Assembly: GCF_022651205.1 (NCBI RefSeq)
Contig: NZ_JALCQI010000002.1
Coordinates: 1-64,000, forward strand
Direction: 5' to 3'
DNA length: 64,000 nucleotides
Source of the DNA: Limosilactobacillus sp.
GTDB lineage: Bacteria; Bacillota; Bacilli; Lactobacillales; Lactobacillaceae
The notes below the pieces were generated by a model, which was not told the origin of the DNA, did no database searches, and saw only the letters and a program-made list of their open reading frames with translations. Made by a program: the position numbers and the translations under genes. This document shows, piece by piece, positions 39,484 through 51,105 of this stretch; position 1 is the stretch's first letter, and every line of letters starts with the position of its first letter.

Positions 39484-39591
39484 TGTTCAGCCTAACCTTC
39501 CTCGAGCTAACGACCTCCACCTCCGACGGCATACCGCCGTTCGGTGGAGAAATCGTTAGCCACCGGAAGGTTTTAACGGCTTCACACTCTA
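39484..39591 (-). repeat. Family A hairpin element, copy A3 (divergent core)
   Basis: Read on minus it starts AGAGTGTGAAGCC within 2-3 bases of the stop codon of the KimA-like gene. Stems: AACCTTCC/GGAAGGTT, GCTAACGA/TCGTTAGC, CTCCACC/GGTGGAG, ACGGC/GCCGT. These positions correspond to GAGTTTCC/GGAAACTC and GCTAGCAA/TTGCTAGC in A1, so both arms have changed together. Confidence 0.8.
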
Positions 39592-39592
39592 A

Positions 39593-41431
39593 TTATTCAT
39601 GCAAATGATAATTGTAACTAGCGACGACGATGTTTTGGCGGGAGTTGAGGACGGTACGGAGACGGACGCTGGTCTGGTTGTGAAGGGCTAATTGCCATGG
39701 GTGCTTAGGGATAAACTGGGGAACTAGAACGGTTGTTGAGTAGTTCCGAGCAGCGGCCCGTTTAGCAATAACATCCACGAAACGAAGGGTTGGTTTTGCA
39801 ATTGAACGGTATGACGAGTGAATATCGACAAACCGAACATCAGGGAACTCGGCCTTGAACTCATTGGCTGTCTTGTGCTCCTTACCAGGGTTTTCATCAA
39901 AGGAAACGTGCATTGCGATAACGTAATCACCGATTGATCGTGCGTAGTTGATCGCACCCCGAGTAACTCGGGTAACATTACCAACCAAAACAATTACGGT
40001 TGCTCCGTCATAATCGTGCAATTGGACCTTAGTCTTTTCAGCAACCCGAAGCTGCTTAGCAACCTTAATGTAGTGACGGTGAATCGAGTGGAACATGTAA
40101 AGAAGCAATGGCATGATGATCAAGTATGGCCAAACATTGCCAAAGTGTTGCCAGAATAATGCAAGAACCAATGCAAGTGAAATCAAAGCACCAACAAGGT
40201 TAATAAATGCCTTCCCGATCCAAAATCCTTCACGTTCACGGAACCAGTGAATAATCATCCCTGATTGAGACAAAGTAAATGGCACGAAGACCCCAACAGC
40301 ATAAAGCGGAATCAACATGTTCGTTTGACCATGAAAGATCAAGATCAGAATAATTGCCCCAACAGCTAAGGCGATAATCCCGTTTGAATACCCCAAACGG
40401 TCCCCACGATCCATAAATGCGTGAGGCATGTACTTATCCTTTGCCATGTTAAAGGCAAGGATTGGGAAAGCCGAGAAACCAGTATTAGCAGCCACTGCCA
40501 AAATCATTGCAGTTGACAACTGTAGTAAGTAGAAGCCGATTCCATGACCACCGAACACTGCTAAACCGATTTGTGATAGTACGGTAACCCGTTTGTTCGG
40601 TACGATACCAAAGTAAAAGCCATAGAAGATAATGGCAATAAAGAAGAACGCCAGGATTGCACTCATAATTGCCAGAGTGACAGAAGCGTTTTTCTCCTTT
40701 GGCTTATTAAAGTTTGGAACGGCATTACTTACGGCTTCAACCCCTGTTAGTGAAGATGAACCTGCAGAAAAAGCCCGAACAAACAGGACAAAAGTCATCC
40801 CCGTAACGGGAGTCCCGTAGTCTGCTGGTGCTTGGTAATGAACCTGGCCGGTCGCAATGTTATATGCTCCCCAAATGATCATAACAGTAATCATAATCAC
40901 GAAGAAATAAACCGGAACCGTAAGGAAATTAGCACTCTCGCTCATTCCCCGTAGATTCATAAACATAATTAATAGAACAATAATAATTGCAATCGGCACG
41001 GAGAAGCGGTAAAGCGCCGGAACCGCTGAAGTAATCGCTTCAACTCCAGATGTCGTTGATACGGCAACGGTTAACATATAGTCAACTAGTAATGAACCAC
41101 CGGCAAACAATCCACCGTTGCTTCCCCAGTTCCTGGTAGCAACAACGTAGGCCCCACCACCACTTGGGTAGGCATGGATAATTTGTTGGTACGAAAGAGT
41201 GATTGCTAGCAACAGCAGTAACACAATGGCGGCAATCGGAATTGAATACCAAATTGCCATTGCAGACAAGGTTACTAGGACTGTCGTAATCTGCTCTGGT
41301 CCATAAGCAACTGATGAAATAGCATCAGATGACAGCATTGCCAACGCCTTAAACTTAGTTAAGTGGGTCTGGCCCTCATCTAATGTTTTTAAGGGTTTCC
41401 CAATTAAAACCCGTTTAATATATCGCCACAT
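39593..41431 (-). CDS. kimA: APC-superfamily transporter, KimA-like potassium importer
   Basis: 612 aa. N-terminus MWRYIKRVLIGKPLKTLDEG continuing to KFKALAMLSSDAISSVAYGPEQ is characteristic of the KimA/YdaO group. About 12 transmembrane helices, then a ~160-residue cytoplasmic C-terminal domain (TVIVLVGNVTRVTRGAINYA) with a USP-like fold. In B. subtilis KimA is a high-affinity K+/H+ symporter inhibited by c-di-AMP; the same role here is inferred. No c-di-AMP riboswitch was recognised in the 108-bp upstream gap. Confidence 0.75.
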   Translation of the reverse strand: MWRYIKRVLIGKPLKTLDEGQTHLTKFKALAMLSSDAISSVAYGPEQITTVLVTLSAMAIWYSIPIAAIVLLLLLAITLSYQQIIHAYPSGGGAYVVATRNWGSNGGLFAGGSLLVDYMLTVAVSTTSGVEAITSAVPALYRFSVPIAIIIVLLIMFMNLRGMSESANFLTVPVYFFVIMITVMIIWGAYNIATGQVHYQAPADYGTPVTGMTFVLFVRAFSAGSSSLTGVEAVSNAVPNFNKPKEKNASVTLAIMSAILAFFFIAIIFYGFYFGIVPNKRVTVLSQIGLAVFGGHGIGFYLLQLSTAMILAVAANTGFSAFPILAFNMAKDKYMPHAFMDRGDRLGYSNGIIALAVGAIILILIFHGQTNMLIPLYAVGVFVPFTLSQSGMIIHWFREREGFWIGKAFINLVGALISLALVLALFWQHFGNVWPYLIIMPLLLYMFHSIHRHYIKVAKQLRVAEKTKVQLHDYDGATVIVLVGNVTRVTRGAINYARSIGDYVIAMHVSFDENPGKEHKTANEFKAEFPDVRFVDIHSSYRSIAKPTLRFVDVIAKRAAARNYSTTVLVPQFIPKHPWQLALHNQTSVRLRTVLNSRQNIVVASYNYHLHE

Positions 41432-41539
41432 ACTATCCTCCCGATATTCATGGAATATAATCGTTTAATCGATTTTGGATAACTGAACAATAATACACTT
41501 AATTTGATAACTTTTCAATTAGCATAAAAGACAAAAAGG

Positions 41540-43141
41540 TTATCTCTGTTTAAGACGATTATTAACCTCTTTAGCTGCTGGGTCAACTTTAGGCAATCGA
41601 CTATGAACCGCCCAAACATAGAAAAATAGGGATACAACAATGATTACAATAAAATCAAATGGATACTTAATCCAATCCTGGCCACCAAATCCAGTACTTC
41701 CGGCATAAGAAATGATCGAAATAAAGATCATGTAACAAATCAGCCAGGTAGAACTCTTTAATTGCTGGCGCCAATTAGTCTTTTGGTAACGCCACTCATA
41801 ATAAAGGTAGATTGGCAATCCTAAAGCAATTACAAAAATTACCTGAACGGTTGTTGGCCACATCGTCCAATAAATTGCTAGTCCGGTAACAACAAAGGCA
41901 AACGGTGCTAACCACTTCATATAGTTGGGCGCAAATGGTCGTTCCAAATTTGGTGCCATCTTCCGTAAAGAAATTACCGTTACCGGACCAGTCAGGTAAG
42001 CGATTAGTGTTGATCCGGTAATTACGGTTGCTAACAAGCTCCAGTTTCGGAAGACATTAACGAGAATCGTGGCTAAAATCAGGTCCGCAACCATCGCAAA
42101 GCGCGGAATCATGTAGCGGCGTTCCAACCGGCCAAGCCATTTCGGCAGGTGTCCAGTATGTGTCATCGCAGCTAATGCCCGTGATGCGGTTGCAACAAAC
42201 GCAACCCCAGTCCCAAATGGTGAAACGAAGGCGTCCATATAAAGGAGAATTGCTAACCAGTTCAAGCTTAATAAAATGGCAATGTCAGCAAACGGTGACG
42301 CGAAATTAACTCCGTGCCAACCAGCCTTAGCAAGGATTGCCGGACTAACCGCCCCGATAAAGGCAACCTGAAGCATGATGTAAATCGCTGCTGTGATTAA
42401 CATTGAGATCAGGACACCGCGCACGATATTCTTATGGGGATTGACCATTTCACCACCCATATTGATGACCGTCTGGAAGGCATCGTACGACATGATAATT
42501 CCTGAAACTGCAGCAGCTTCAAAGATCGACCGACTACCATAAGGCATGAACGTCTGTACACTATGACCAAAGTTCCCGGCATGAAAACCACTAACTAGCA
42601 GCATCACAATGGTTAAAGTCGGCAGAACAATCTTAAAAACTGAAATTAGGTTGGTAAAACGGGTCATTAACTTCACCGACCAGAAGTTAATCAAGGTAAA
42701 AATGACCATAAAGAGGAATACCACAAGCATTCCCGATGAGGTAACGTTCCCGCCCTTAACGAAGTGGTGGGTCCAATTAGCCCACGACCACGGCCATGAA
42801 CTCATGTACTGGACAGAAGCCACCGCCTCCATTGGAACCAACGTGATTAGTGAAATCCAGTTAGCCCATGCAGCAATAAAGCCAAGCAACGGTCCGTGGC
42901 TATATTGAGCATAACGACTCATTCCCCCACTTTCCGGAAACATTGCTCCCAGTTCAACATAGGTAAGAGCAATGCTGATAATAATCACCGCACCAATAAT
43001 CCAGGAAATGATCGCTGCTGGTCCCGCAACTTTAGCGGCCGTTCCCGCACCGAATAACCATCCTGAGCCGATCAGTGAATTTAATGCCAACATTACTCCA
43101 GAAAACAGCGTGATCTTATGTTGAGCTAGTTTATTGTTCAT
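41540..43141 (-). CDS. APC-family amino-acid permease
   Basis: 533 aa, about 12-14 transmembrane helices. The start KITLFSGVMLALNSLIGSGW carries the APC TM1 unwound motif (GSGW), and FPESGGMSRYAQYSHGPL the TM3 region. It resembles aspartate- or glutamate-type proton symporters (YveA-like), but substrate cannot be told from sequence. Separate from the neighbouring KimA-like gene by 108 bp. Confidence 0.82.
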   Translation of the reverse strand: MNNKLAQHKITLFSGVMLALNSLIGSGWLFGAGTAAKVAGPAAIISWIIGAVIIISIALTYVELGAMFPESGGMSRYAQYSHGPLLGFIAAWANWISLITLVPMEAVASVQYMSSWPWSWANWTHHFVKGGNVTSSGMLVVFLFMVIFTLINFWSVKLMTRFTNLISVFKIVLPTLTIVMLLVSGFHAGNFGHSVQTFMPYGSRSIFEAAAVSGIIMSYDAFQTVINMGGEMVNPHKNIVRGVLISMLITAAIYIMLQVAFIGAVSPAILAKAGWHGVNFASPFADIAILLSLNWLAILLYMDAFVSPFGTGVAFVATASRALAAMTHTGHLPKWLGRLERRYMIPRFAMVADLILATILVNVFRNWSLLATVITGSTLIAYLTGPVTVISLRKMAPNLERPFAPNYMKWLAPFAFVVTGLAIYWTMWPTTVQVIFVIALGLPIYLYYEWRYQKTNWRQQLKSSTWLICYMIFISIISYAGSTGFGGQDWIKYPFDFIVIIVVSLFFYVWAVHSRLPKVDPAAKEVNNRLKQR

Positions 43142-43257
43142 CAGTCTCTCCTTCTCTGCCTTTCATGTATGACACTAAAATGTCAAGCCTTTAGCAAATC
43201 TTAATGAATAGATGATACCACTATTTTATTCACAAGCCAAAATCAATTTAATAAAGA

Positions 43258-43296
43258 AAGACCTCCAGAGCTCTAAAACAAACTCTGAAAGTCTTT
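43258..43296 (-). terminator. Terminator after the LPXTG adhesin gene
   Basis: AAGAC...CAGAG and CTCTG...GTCTT form a stem with small internal bulge; on the minus strand TCTTTATT follows. Confidence 0.65.
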
Positions 43297-43355
43297 TCCT
43301 GGCTTGAAAGAAACGATTACTATTAGTTTCCCTCATCCTTTACTATAAATTTCAA

Positions 43356-46300
43356 TTAATCATGTCGTTTCCGGTTAAGCTTACCAAGTCCAAGAGCAGA
43401 AAGGAGTCCCATAATACCTAATGCTAATGCACCACGGCTGCTTTCATTACCGGTTTGTGGTAATTGAGCACTCTGTTGCTTATTAGACATTAATTTTAGC
43501 TTACTTTCATTGAACTCTTTATCATCTATCTCGACATAGTTTGTCGACTTACCAGGAGCAGACACCGATGGCTTATCAGAAGTTACTGGAGTATCAGGTA
43601 CAATAGGATTGCCTATTTCAATTGGCGTTTCAGATCCTGGAATATCCGAGTCCGGAGTGTCAGAGCCTGGGGTGTCCGATCCGGGAACATCTGAACCCGG
43701 TGTATCTGAGCCCGGTGTATCTGAACCTGGGGTGTCTGAGCCGGGAGTGTCTGAGCCGGGAGTGTCAGAACCCGATGTATCTGAACCTGGCGTATCGGAA
43801 CCTGGAGTGTCTGAGCCGGGAACATCTGAGCCGGGAACATCTGAACCCGGTGTATCTGAGCCTGGGAGATCTGAGCCCGGTGTATCTGAACCTGGAGTGT
43901 CTGAGCCGGGAACATCTGAGCCGGGAGTGTCAGAACCCGGTGTATCTGAACCTGGCGTATCGGAACCTGGAGTGTCTGAGCCGGGAACATCTGAGCCGGG
44001 AGTGTCAGAACCCGGTGTATCTGAGCCCGGTGTATCTGAACCTGGGGTGTCTGAGCCGGGAGTGTCTGAGCCGGGAACATCTGAGCCGGGAGTGTCAGAA
44101 CCCGGTGTATCTGAACCTGGCGTATCGGAACCGGGAACATCTGAACCTGGCGTATCGGAACCTGGGGTGTCTGAGCCTGGGACATCTGAGCCCGGTGTAT
44201 CGGAGCCGGGATTATTTTGCTTGTAAACTAGAGTCTCGTCACTAGGATTCTTAGTATCATTTGGCGTTACCTTAACTTCATCAGCTTTGCCACTTACCTG
44301 ATACCAAGTACCAATAGTATCCGGTTCAGCATGCTTATCGCTTTCATTTAAGGTAATAGTTGGTTGGGTAATCTTATCAAAAGTAGCACTAGTCTTATCC
44401 CAAGTAATCTTACCTGGCTTAGTCGTTGCCACTTTGACATTCTTGCCATCAACCTTAATAGTTTCAGCAGTCGTTGTCTTACCGGTTACTACGTCAACAT
44501 CAATTGAACCGTTAAATTCAGTTTGTTGTGTAGTAACATCCTTTAAAGTCTTACCATCAACAGTATTTGCCTTATAGTAAATATTTCTGCTAAATTCTTT
44601 GTACAAGTCCTTAGGATCAACAGCTGGTTTACCGTCTTTATCCTTAGGCACATCAGTAACTGGAGTCTTATGAGTAATCGTCTTAACGGCGTGCTTTAAG
44701 TAAACATATTGGTCTTGCACATCAAGAGTTAATTCTTGCTTACCAAGCTGGTCATTCTTAGCGTTTTCAGAAAGGCCAACTAGAACATAACCAGCCTTTT
44801 CGTAGTCTTCCTTTGACCATAACTTCTTGCTTGCATCAGTAGGGGTAGTAATATCTTCACCATCACCCACATTAGTTACAAGATGAGCTTCTAACTCATG
44901 ACCATCAGTTGGATCATAAGTGGTCTTATTTTCAACGCCATTAACATCAATATAGTGAATGTTGTACTTAGCGTGTTGCTTGTAAACAACATAACCATCT
45001 GTCAGCTTGTTAACTTTATTAGTTGACCAGTCTTTACTGTTTGGATCAACAGTAGTTTGACCATTATCTTGATCTAGGTCGGCCTTATGTGTCCACTGGT
45101 TTTTACCCTCACCAATTTCATCTGGTGTAGCAACTTTAGCGAAATCATACTTACTATTATTTTCAGTAACCCCAGTTTGGGAATCAATCGTCCAGGTTTC
45201 GGTTGCGGGGTGACGATCATCAACAACATCATAAGTCTGGTTACCGATCTTAACTTGCTTAGTATTTACCCGCTTACCATCATGGTCAACGTAGTAAGTA
45301 CCAGTCAAAGTTACATTTTGTGTCGTTGGCTTTTGTAATACTTGAGCTTGAGTTACGTCATCGTCATCATGAACGACCCCAACATAATGAATTGTCCGTT
45401 CAGCAGTCTTTTGCTCAGTCTGCTTAGTAGCAACCTTCATTAAGTAAACGTATTGGTCTGGCGTATCACTAGTTAACGTCTGTTTACCTAACGTGTCACC
45501 ACTTGGATTTGAAACTAAAACATAGCCTTCATTACCGTAATTAGTCCATAAGCTATCAGTCTTATCTGGCGTTTCATCCACATAACCATTGATATCCGTT
45601 ACTTCATGCCCTAGATCATTACCATCATTCTCAGTAAAGTCTCTGGTCTTACCATCAATTACAGACTTAGTTACATCAACATAATGAATGTTGTAGTTAC
45701 CTTTTTGCTTGTAAACAAGGTAACCATCTGGCAACTTGTTAGCTTGATCTATCTTCCAGTCCGTACTATTCGGATCAACAGTAACAGCACCGTTAGCTTG
45801 ATCTAAATTAGGCTTGTGGTGCCACTGGTCTTTACCTTCACCGATTTTATCTGGATCATCAACTTTAGCAAAGTCATACTTGCCTTTGTCTTCGCTAACA
45901 CCAGTAGCTTTTCCATCAATCTTCCAAATTTCCTTAGCTGGATTATCATCGGTTGGTTCAACGACAACATCATAATCATGACCATTAACAGTAACTGTCT
46001 TAGTATTTACCCGTTTACCATCATGATCAACGTAGTAAGTACCGGTTAAAGTAACGTTTTGCGTAGTTGGATCTTTTAACACTTGAGCCTTGGTTACGTC
46101 ATCATTATCATGAACGACACCAACGTAGTGAATTGTCCGTTCAGCTGTCTTGGGTTCAGTCTGCTTAGTAGCAGTCTTCATTAAGTAAACGTATTGATCT
46201 TGGACACCCTTGGTCAATTCTTGCTTACCTAATTGATCGCCACTTGGATTTGAAACTAGAACATAGCCTTCATCAGCGTAGGTCTTCCATAGATCAGCAG

Positions 46301-48815
46301 TCTTGTCTGGCGTTTCACCAACGATACCATTAATATTATGAACTTCATGGCCTAGATCATCACCATCATCCTTGGTAAAGTCAGTCGTTTTACCATCTTT
46401 AGCTACCAAATTAGTTACATCACGATAATGAACGTTATAGCCTACTTGTTGACCATAAATTAGGAAGACATCTTCATGGTCGCCGTTTTTGACGTCTTTA
46501 GCAACCTTCTTTTCCTCAGGTGCACTCTTGGCATCTTTACCAGTATATTCAGTACCATCTACAGTATCCTTAGTTGATTTAATAATCTTCCAAGTACCCT
46601 CCAACTCGCCTTCATCTTTGGTAATTTCGGGCCGTTTTACACCGTCAAAAGTGTCATTATCAGTTGTCCAGTTAACTGTCTTTTCTGGAGCATTAATGTC
46701 GCTAACAACGTTATAAGTCTGACCATCTGCACCAGTAACTTGCTTAACATTGGTGCTATCAATCTGCTTGCCAGTTGTGGTATCAACCCAGTAGCTATCG
46801 TTCGTATGGAAACTTACTTTTTGCTCAACTACCGGATTTAATTCTGGGTTATTTTCAGTATTAGTTACAAAGTGAACCGTCCGAGTAACTATCTTGTCAC
46901 TAGGACCTTGCTTTGCCAACCGCATCAGTTTAACTGTAATATGCTTAGTAATTAAACTATGACCATCGTTGGCGGTCGTTGAACTGTCTTTTTTCCAAAC
47001 ACCATCTTTATCGTAGTCCAAACCATAATTAGTTCTGGAATTATTTGATGGCAGCTGCGTTGCAACCAGCACATAACCATTGTCAGTATAGGCTTTTAAT
47101 ACTTGAGCATAATCTAAATTTTGCGTACTTGCTAATTTACCACTTGGATCAACCGCAATCCCATTATCTTTTTTAGCTTTGTAATAATTATCATCAGCTT
47201 GATAATTATATGCCTTATAGTGGTCCTTTAATGCAAAAGTTGGAATGGGTGGTTTGTCAAATTGATAATGCAAATTGTCATGAACATTAATTTCTTGGCT
47301 TAAATCAAAGCTAGAAAGCTTTACCGGCTTAGCACTATCAGTTACATCTTCAAAAGTAATGTCAACTGGTTGATTGTGGTAATAAATTAAATATTCCGTT
47401 GGCGGATTACCGACATTTTTCTGGGCGTTGTTTAACTGCCCAAAAGAATCATAATAATAAGTTCCCTCTTTGCCGAAATCGGTTCCACTTGTCGGTACGG
47501 CCGGATCATAAGTGGTCCAGTCATCTACTTTAGGGACGTCAAAGCCCGGAAACTGAATAACTCCGGAATAATTATTATTCTGTTCTTGAGTATTTTTATC
47601 TACAACCCCTAAGACTGCATCATATAATCGATCAGTAATGCTACGGTAAATTACCCGATTTTTATCCTGGGAGCCATGTAAAGCATCAATTAAAGTACTC
47701 GTATCAGTGTTAGCATCCTTCATTGAAACAGAAACGTTACCATCACCAACAGTATCTACTTTCTTACTACCTTTAGTATAATCAACCCGTGAGCCAATGG
47801 TTGACTTAGGTGGTTGCCCTTCAACTTCTGGGCGATCTGGATCAGGAACATTCTTATCATAATAATACTTAAATTCAACTGTCCGTGGCACTTCAACATA
47901 AAAGCGCTTATCCACTTTAAAATCCATATTATTATGTTTTAGAGTAATAATATAGTCCCCGCCATTAGTAACTTTAGTATCGCCGGAAGTTCCCGCTTGC
48001 AATTCACTGCCATAATAATTATAGTCAGGATCAAATTGGTAGCCAGCCAGTGGATAATTCTTCTTCTTATTGGCAAGCCATTTGTTATAGGCTTCAGTGA
48101 TACTTGGCTTATCGATTACGCCTTTTGCAACCATATCTTGCAAGATAGTTTGATTGGCAAGCTCTTTACCCAAAATTTGGTCAGCACCATCTTTTAAACC
48201 GCCGGTAAAGTTAGACTCTTCATTAAGAGTACCAGTATAGCCTGCTTGTTGCTTTGCAATATCAAGAGCCATATCACTTAAAGCAACAACCGGAGAAATC
48301 CCAACTAAATGTTCTTGACCGTCACTATCTACAACATAGCCATAGCCATATTTCGTGTCTTGAAGCTGCTTTTGCGTATCAGATTCAATCCGCTGATTAA
48401 TTAACTCAGCCACCGTTGATCCGGCTTTACCTGAGATCGTAATTGCCGGTAATTCTTTCATGGTACCGTTACTAAAGTCTATATCGCCATAGCCAGCATC
48501 ATAAATATGGAAAGTTGCTGTTACTTGATCAGCTGGCGTCGTTACCTTAGGTTCATTGATCGCACTTACCGTAGCTGGCTGCTGATTTTGCAACGTAAAA
48601 GTTTGTTGCTCACTAGTCGAATCAACTTTCACCTTATTTTGCGCATCTGCTAATGGTTCACTTCCGACGTCATCAGCGTGGGCTACAGTACCCCCGGCGA
48701 TAAAGGTAGTTCCTAATAAGACCGAAGCAACGCCAATGCTCAGCTTCCGTAAGCCGAATCGTTGCCGTTGTTTTTCCATTCGTCGTAAATATTCTTGAGT
48801 ATTTTTGCTAGACAA
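43356..48815 (-). CDS. LPXTG-anchored surface adhesin with MucBP/MUB-like repeats
   Basis: 1819 aa, cell-wall anchored. Signal peptide of YSIRK type (FGLRKLSIGVASVLLGT, residues 20-36), probable cleavage after AHA-47. A unique N-terminal region follows. Three tandem ~245-residue repeats begin near residues 792, 1042 and 1285 (each has YN(V/I)HY.DV, then GYVLV.. and DQYVYL, then (in the first two) AERTIHYVGVVHD); a more distant fourth lies before them (about 630-790). They resemble mucus-binding (MucBP/MUB) modules. A 39-unit GSDTP stalk (1537-1731) spans the wall, ending in LPQTG (1785-1789), a hydrophobic stretch and KLNRKRHD for sortase A. Start is TTG, 7 nt after GGAGGG. Adhesion to mucus or epithelium is inferred from the family. 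Confidence 0.9.
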   Translation of the reverse strand: MSSKNTQEYLRRMEKQRQRFGLRKLSIGVASVLLGTTFIAGGTVAHADDVGSEPLADAQNKVKVDSTSEQQTFTLQNQQPATVSAINEPKVTTPADQVTATFHIYDAGYGDIDFSNGTMKELPAITISGKAGSTVAELINQRIESDTQKQLQDTKYGYGYVVDSDGQEHLVGISPVVALSDMALDIAKQQAGYTGTLNEESNFTGGLKDGADQILGKELANQTILQDMVAKGVIDKPSITEAYNKWLANKKKNYPLAGYQFDPDYNYYGSELQAGTSGDTKVTNGGDYIITLKHNNMDFKVDKRFYVEVPRTVEFKYYYDKNVPDPDRPEVEGQPPKSTIGSRVDYTKGSKKVDTVGDGNVSVSMKDANTDTSTLIDALHGSQDKNRVIYRSITDRLYDAVLGVVDKNTQEQNNNYSGVIQFPGFDVPKVDDWTTYDPAVPTSGTDFGKEGTYYYDSFGQLNNAQKNVGNPPTEYLIYYHNQPVDITFEDVTDSAKPVKLSSFDLSQEINVHDNLHYQFDKPPIPTFALKDHYKAYNYQADDNYYKAKKDNGIAVDPSGKLASTQNLDYAQVLKAYTDNGYVLVATQLPSNNSRTNYGLDYDKDGVWKKDSSTTANDGHSLITKHITVKLMRLAKQGPSDKIVTRTVHFVTNTENNPELNPVVEQKVSFHTNDSYWVDTTTGKQIDSTNVKQVTGADGQTYNVVSDINAPEKTVNWTTDNDTFDGVKRPEITKDEGELEGTWKIIKSTKDTVDGTEYTGKDAKSAPEEKKVAKDVKNGDHEDVFLIYGQQVGYNVHYRDVTNLVAKDGKTTDFTKDDGDDLGHEVHNINGIVGETPDKTADLWKTYADEGYVLVSNPSGDQLGKQELTKGVQDQYVYLMKTATKQTEPKTAERTIHYVGVVHDNDDVTKAQVLKDPTTQNVTLTGTYYVDHDGKRVNTKTVTVNGHDYDVVVEPTDDNPAKEIWKIDGKATGVSEDKGKYDFAKVDDPDKIGEGKDQWHHKPNLDQANGAVTVDPNSTDWKIDQANKLPDGYLVYKQKGNYNIHYVDVTKSVIDGKTRDFTENDGNDLGHEVTDINGYVDETPDKTDSLWTNYGNEGYVLVSNPSGDTLGKQTLTSDTPDQYVYLMKVATKQTEQKTAERTIHYVGVVHDDDDVTQAQVLQKPTTQNVTLTGTYYVDHDGKRVNTKQVKIGNQTYDVVDDRHPATETWTIDSQTGVTENNSKYDFAKVATPDEIGEGKNQWTHKADLDQDNGQTTVDPNSKDWSTNKVNKLTDGYVVYKQHAKYNIHYIDVNGVENKTTYDPTDGHELEAHLVTNVGDGEDITTPTDASKKLWSKEDYEKAGYVLVGLSENAKNDQLGKQELTLDVQDQYVYLKHAVKTITHKTPVTDVPKDKDGKPAVDPKDLYKEFSRNIYYKANTVDGKTLKDVTTQQTEFNGSIDVDVVTGKTTTAETIKVDGKNVKVATTKPGKITWDKTSATFDKITQPTITLNESDKHAEPDTIGTWYQVSGKADEVKVTPNDTKNPSDETLVYKQNNPGSDTPGSDVPGSDTPGSDTPGSDVPGSDTPGSDTPGSDTPGSDVPGSDTPGSDTPGSDTPGSDTPGSDTPGSDVPGSDTPGSDTPGSDTPGSDTPGSDVPGSDTPGSDTPGSDLPGSDTPGSDVPGSDVPGSDTPGSDTPGSDTSGSDTPGSDTPGSDTPGSDTPGSDTPGSDVPGSDTPGSDTPDSDIPGSETPIEIGNPIVPDTPVTSDKPSVSAPGKSTNYVEIDDKEFNESKLKLMSNKQQSAQLPQTGNESSRGALALGIMGLLSALGLGKLNRKRHD
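43623..44207. repeat. 39 tandem 15-bp repeats encoding the GSDTP stalk
   Basis: 585 bp of in-frame 15-bp units within the adhesin, mostly GSDTP with GSDVP, and single GSDLP, GSDTS, DSDIP and GSETP variants. Higher-order patterns of 4-6 units recur, so copy number probably changes by slippage or recombination. Confidence 0.95.
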
Positions 48816-48940
48816 TATTGTTCCCTCCCCACAAATTGAAAGTTAGCATATTATACAAATTTAATTATACAATCATTTCGCTTAAATGGGAACTAACTTT
48901 AACTAAGCAATTGATAAGTGAATTACTAAGCAAGACTAAA

Positions 48941-48987
48941 AAAGACTGCCAGAGTCCCTTTCTATTGGGAAACTAGCAGTCTTTTTT
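48941..48987 (-). terminator. Terminator of groESL
   Basis: AAAGACTGCCAG and CTAGCAGTCTTT pair; on the minus strand TTTTTTAG follows, on the plus strand a run of T as well. Confidence 0.85.
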
Positions 48988-49016
48988 TCTTTATTTTATT
49001 TTGGGATTACCTGATT

Positions 49017-50648
<1,632 letters not shown>

Positions 50649-50701
50649 TTATTATTCACCTCAAAATTAAAATCTGTAACGTTTTTGATTAATCCTGCTA
50701 A

Positions 50702-50986
50702 TTAGTCGATTACGGCTACAAGATCCTTTTCATGAACAACGAGGTACTTCTCACCGTTGTATTCAATTTCATTTCCAGCGTACTTATCAAAGAGGACCCG
50801 ATCGCCTTCCTTAACAGCTGGTGCTAGCTTTTCACCATTGTCTAGTGTCCGACCAGCGCCGACAGCAATAACCTTACCTGTTGTTGGCTTTTCCTTAACA
50901 TTTGAAGCAAGAACAATGCCACCGACTGTCTTTTCTTCTTCAGTTTCAGCTTTAAGAACCACGCGATCTCCTAATGGTTTTAACAC
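50702..50986 (-). CDS. groES: 10-kDa co-chaperonin GroES
   Basis: 94 aa capping Gro[13 protein letters not shown] at the N-terminus, mobile-loop region [13 protein letters not shown], and [15 protein letters not shown]. Starts with GTG (50984-50986, reverse strand) 6 nt after GGAGGG; the frame is open to 51040 but that stretch overlaps the CIRCE leader. Confidence 0.98.
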   Translation of the reverse strand: MLKPLGDRVVLKAETEEEKTVGGIVLASNVKEKPTTGKVIAVGAGRTLDNGEKLAPAVKEGDRVLFDKYAGNEIEYNGEKYLVVHEKDLVAVID

Positions 50987-51020
50987 GTTAATCCCTCCAT
51001 TTTGATAATTCAAAGTTAAT

Positions 51021-51047
51021 TTAGCACTCTTACCTTCCAAGTGCTAA
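51021..51047. promoter_or_regulatory. CIRCE element (HrcA operator) of groESL
   Basis: TTAGCACTC - 9 nt - AAGTGCTAA, 17 of 18 positions of the consensus. Lies between the promoter and groES. Confidence 0.93.
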
Positions 51048-51058
51048 TCACAGTTTCT

Positions 51059-51086
51059 ACTATAACATGTTTCTATCCGATTGCAA
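51059..51086 (-). promoter_or_regulatory. Promoter of groESL
   Basis: Minus strand TTGCAA (51081-51086), 16 nt, TATAGT (51059-51064), just upstream of CIRCE. Confidence 0.7.
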
Positions 51087-51105
51087 TAGAAATAGCTCAC
51101 TTATT

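Noticed and set aside
43623..44207. CRISPR-like regular repetition
   Set aside because: Units are contiguous 15-mers coding for GSDTP with no spacers and no cas genes.
43609..44245. Long open frames antisense to the adhesin stalk (205-207 codons on plus, 190 on minus)
   Set aside because: They are by-products of 15-bp repeats, which lack stops in several frames; no ribosome sites or homology.
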